Shown here piece by piece: positions 62,908-64,000 of a stretch of DNA of 64,000 nucleotides. Each line of letters opens with the position of its first letter. Within the stretch, counting starts at the first letter, position 1. The DNA lies in the NCBI GenBank assembly GCA_949751835.1, contig CATKHK010000005.1, forward strand, positions 310,001 to 374,000. The letters run 5' to 3'. Both the position numbers and the translations under genes were made by a program. The stretch is from Blepharisma japonicum (Eukaryota > Ciliophora > Heterotrichea > Heterotrichida > Blepharismidae). The notes beneath the pieces are model-generated. The model saw nothing but the letters and a program-made list of their open reading frames with translations, ran no database searches and had not been told where the DNA came from.

Positions 62908-64000
62908 ATGCTAGTGCACAGGATTTTTAGAGCCTTTTCAGTGATAAGAAACCCAAGCATGATACTAAGAACGCTAGATAGGAGCAGGTACACAGGAAAA
63001 GTTTTAGAAATCTTTGAAACACAATTTGAGCATTTTAATTTGGCCACTCATGGCAAACTCCTACTCGATGCACTGTTACGGACTAGCAAAATGGCAAGTT
63101 CAGAGCCAGAAACCGAACAAAATAAGCCACTGGAAAAAATTCTTGAAGATCAGCGCTTTGATAAATTTTTGAAAATGCTCAATGAGGCAGACATTTCTTT
63201 TCAAGTCTTTCTGAATAATTACCTAGCTTTAGCGTGGGTTTACAATGCTGCACATCAGAAATTTGAAGCAGCTACATTAAGAAAGTTTATTGATAGAGTA
63301 AAAGCTCAAAACGAGTTAAATTTATATTGTGTGTCGACTGTCCTCAAAATCATCTCTATCGCTGTAAAACGGGAAAATGATATTATAGAGTTTGCAAACG
63401 AGCTGGCGAGCCGTGCTGCTGATTTAATAGAAAAGGAGACTCCAAATATCCATGATGTCAATAATTTGCTTCTGCTTGCCCTATGAAAAGAGTAAGTTTT
63501 ATGCAGAGAACTGAAAAATGATCATCTTTTGACAGTCCTTGAGCCTTATGTGCTAAAAGTAATATACATTTAGTTCATTAATGATATTTCGCCCAAAAAT
63601 TTAGTAATTATGTTTAGAGCGTATTCTCATAACAGAACTGGTTCAAAAGAATTTATAAAGCAGCTTCTATTTGCAATATGTATGAAATTAAAGGAACTGG
63701 AGGTTCATGAAATATCAAAACTGATATATGATTGTACATATATATGAAATAATATTTTAGATGATGCTGAAAATACTTTAAAGCTACTGTATCAAGAAGT
63801 TATGAAAAAACTAGGATCGCTCGATAAGTTCAGTTTATATTCCATTTTTCCAACATTAAACTATATGAGAATAGGTAATCATCATTATTACGAACTTTTA
63901 GGTGCTCGATGGGTTAAATTTATGAGCGATTATTCAGAAAGAGAAATGTCAAAGCTTACATATCAAGCAGCCGAAGGAAATCTCAGCTCGAATACTTTGA
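62908..64000 (+). CDS. Hypothetical helical protein (3' end outside window)
   Basis: The start ATG at 62908 begins MLVHRIFRAFSVIRNPSMIL, possibly a mitochondrial signal. Two 15-nt introns (63492-63506, 63559-63573) and a TGA Trp are used; the frame is still open at base 64000. The sequence is a run of helices (ATHGKLLLDALLRTSKM, NNYLALAWVYNAAHQKFEAA) in the manner of FASTK/RAP or other helical-repeat organellar RNA-binding proteins, which is only a suggestion. It shares a short divergent promoter with RPL27A. Confidence 0.75.
63492..63506 (+). other. 15-nt intron
   Basis: GTAAGTTTTATGCAG; it ends in CAG (only this and the 16-nt intron lack TAG). Removal joins LALWKE to ELKNDHLL. Confidence 0.85.
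63559..63573 (+). other. 15-nt intron
   Basis: GTAATATACATTTAG; removal joins EPYVLK to FINDISPKNL. Confidence 0.85.

Noticed and set aside
1-64000. CRISPR arrays, rRNA operons, telomere repeats, bacterial promoters
   Set aside because: No spaced direct repeats, no rRNA-like segments and no telomeric repeat arrays were seen; the DNA is eukaryotic.

Overview
The window reads as nuclear DNA of a heterotrich ciliate, most likely Blepharisma or a close relative. Three things point there. (1) TGA occurs in frame in most genes at conserved tryptophan positions (for example the SWEET proteins, DDB1, the PABP and the aspartic protease), while genes end at TAA or TAG. (2) Genes are interrupted only by 15- or 16-nt introns of the form GTAA...AG; ten were found, and each has an A six bases from its 3' end. 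(3) Genes are very compact, with spacers down to 3 bp, in AT-rich spacer DNA. Gene products include eukaryote-only proteins (cullin, DDB1, UNC119, PABP, RPL27A). All coordinates below treat TGA as Trp, which joins pieces a standard-code ORF finder breaks apart. I cannot tell from the window alone whether it is macronuclear or micronuclear.

Layout. 1-13.2 kb (minus): four tandem paralogues of an F-box/LRR/ankyrin protein (the first runs off the left edge), interrupted by a RING-CH membrane E3 ligase, two tandem TauE/SafE-like membrane proteins and a zinc-finger/MORN-repeat protein. 13.6-22 kb: a five-pass membrane protein, a RING-PHD protein, a tRNA-Glu preceded by a perfect 24-bp palindrome, three unrecognised proteins, and a decayed or differently coded gene-like region (21.5-22.1 kb). 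22.2-28.2 kb: five SWEET-type sugar transporters in a tandem array, with a broken PiggyBac transposase fragment between the third and fourth. 28.4-36.6 kb (minus): a membrane-anchored aspartic protease followed by three tandem copies of a remarkable receptor: signal peptide, PA domain, plant-VSR-like central domain, Notch/LNR repeats, transmembrane helix, RING-H2 finger, all with one intron at the same place. 36.9-42.2 kb: a MORN protein, an OTU deubiquitinase, a zinc-finger/TBC/EF-hand protein with a CaaX-like end, and another F-box protein. 42.5-48.1 kb (minus): a folylpolyglutamate synthase, three tandem NUDT6-like Nudix proteins and a poly(A)-binding protein. 48.4-51.3 kb: two intact sigma-like GST genes and a wrecked third copy. 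51.7-64 kb: a protein kinase, an alpha/beta-hydrolase fold lacking its nucleophile, two unknowns, CUL3 and DDB1 15 bp apart, UNC119, RPL27A, and a gene that runs off the right edge.

Themes. Tandem duplication is the dominant process (F-box x4, TauE x2, SWEET x5, PA/VSR-LNR-RING x3, Nudix x3, GST x3), with pseudogene decay visible at the ends of arrays. Ubiquitin-pathway genes are unusually common: five F-box proteins, one RING-CH, one RING-PHD, three RING-H2 receptors, one OTU protease, CUL3 and DDB1. The VSR-like receptors beside an aspartic protease suggest an endolysosomal sorting theme. The strongest candidates for something undescribed are the VSR-LNR-RING receptor architecture and the 21.5-22.1 kb region, which reads well only if UAA/UAG are taken as glutamine.
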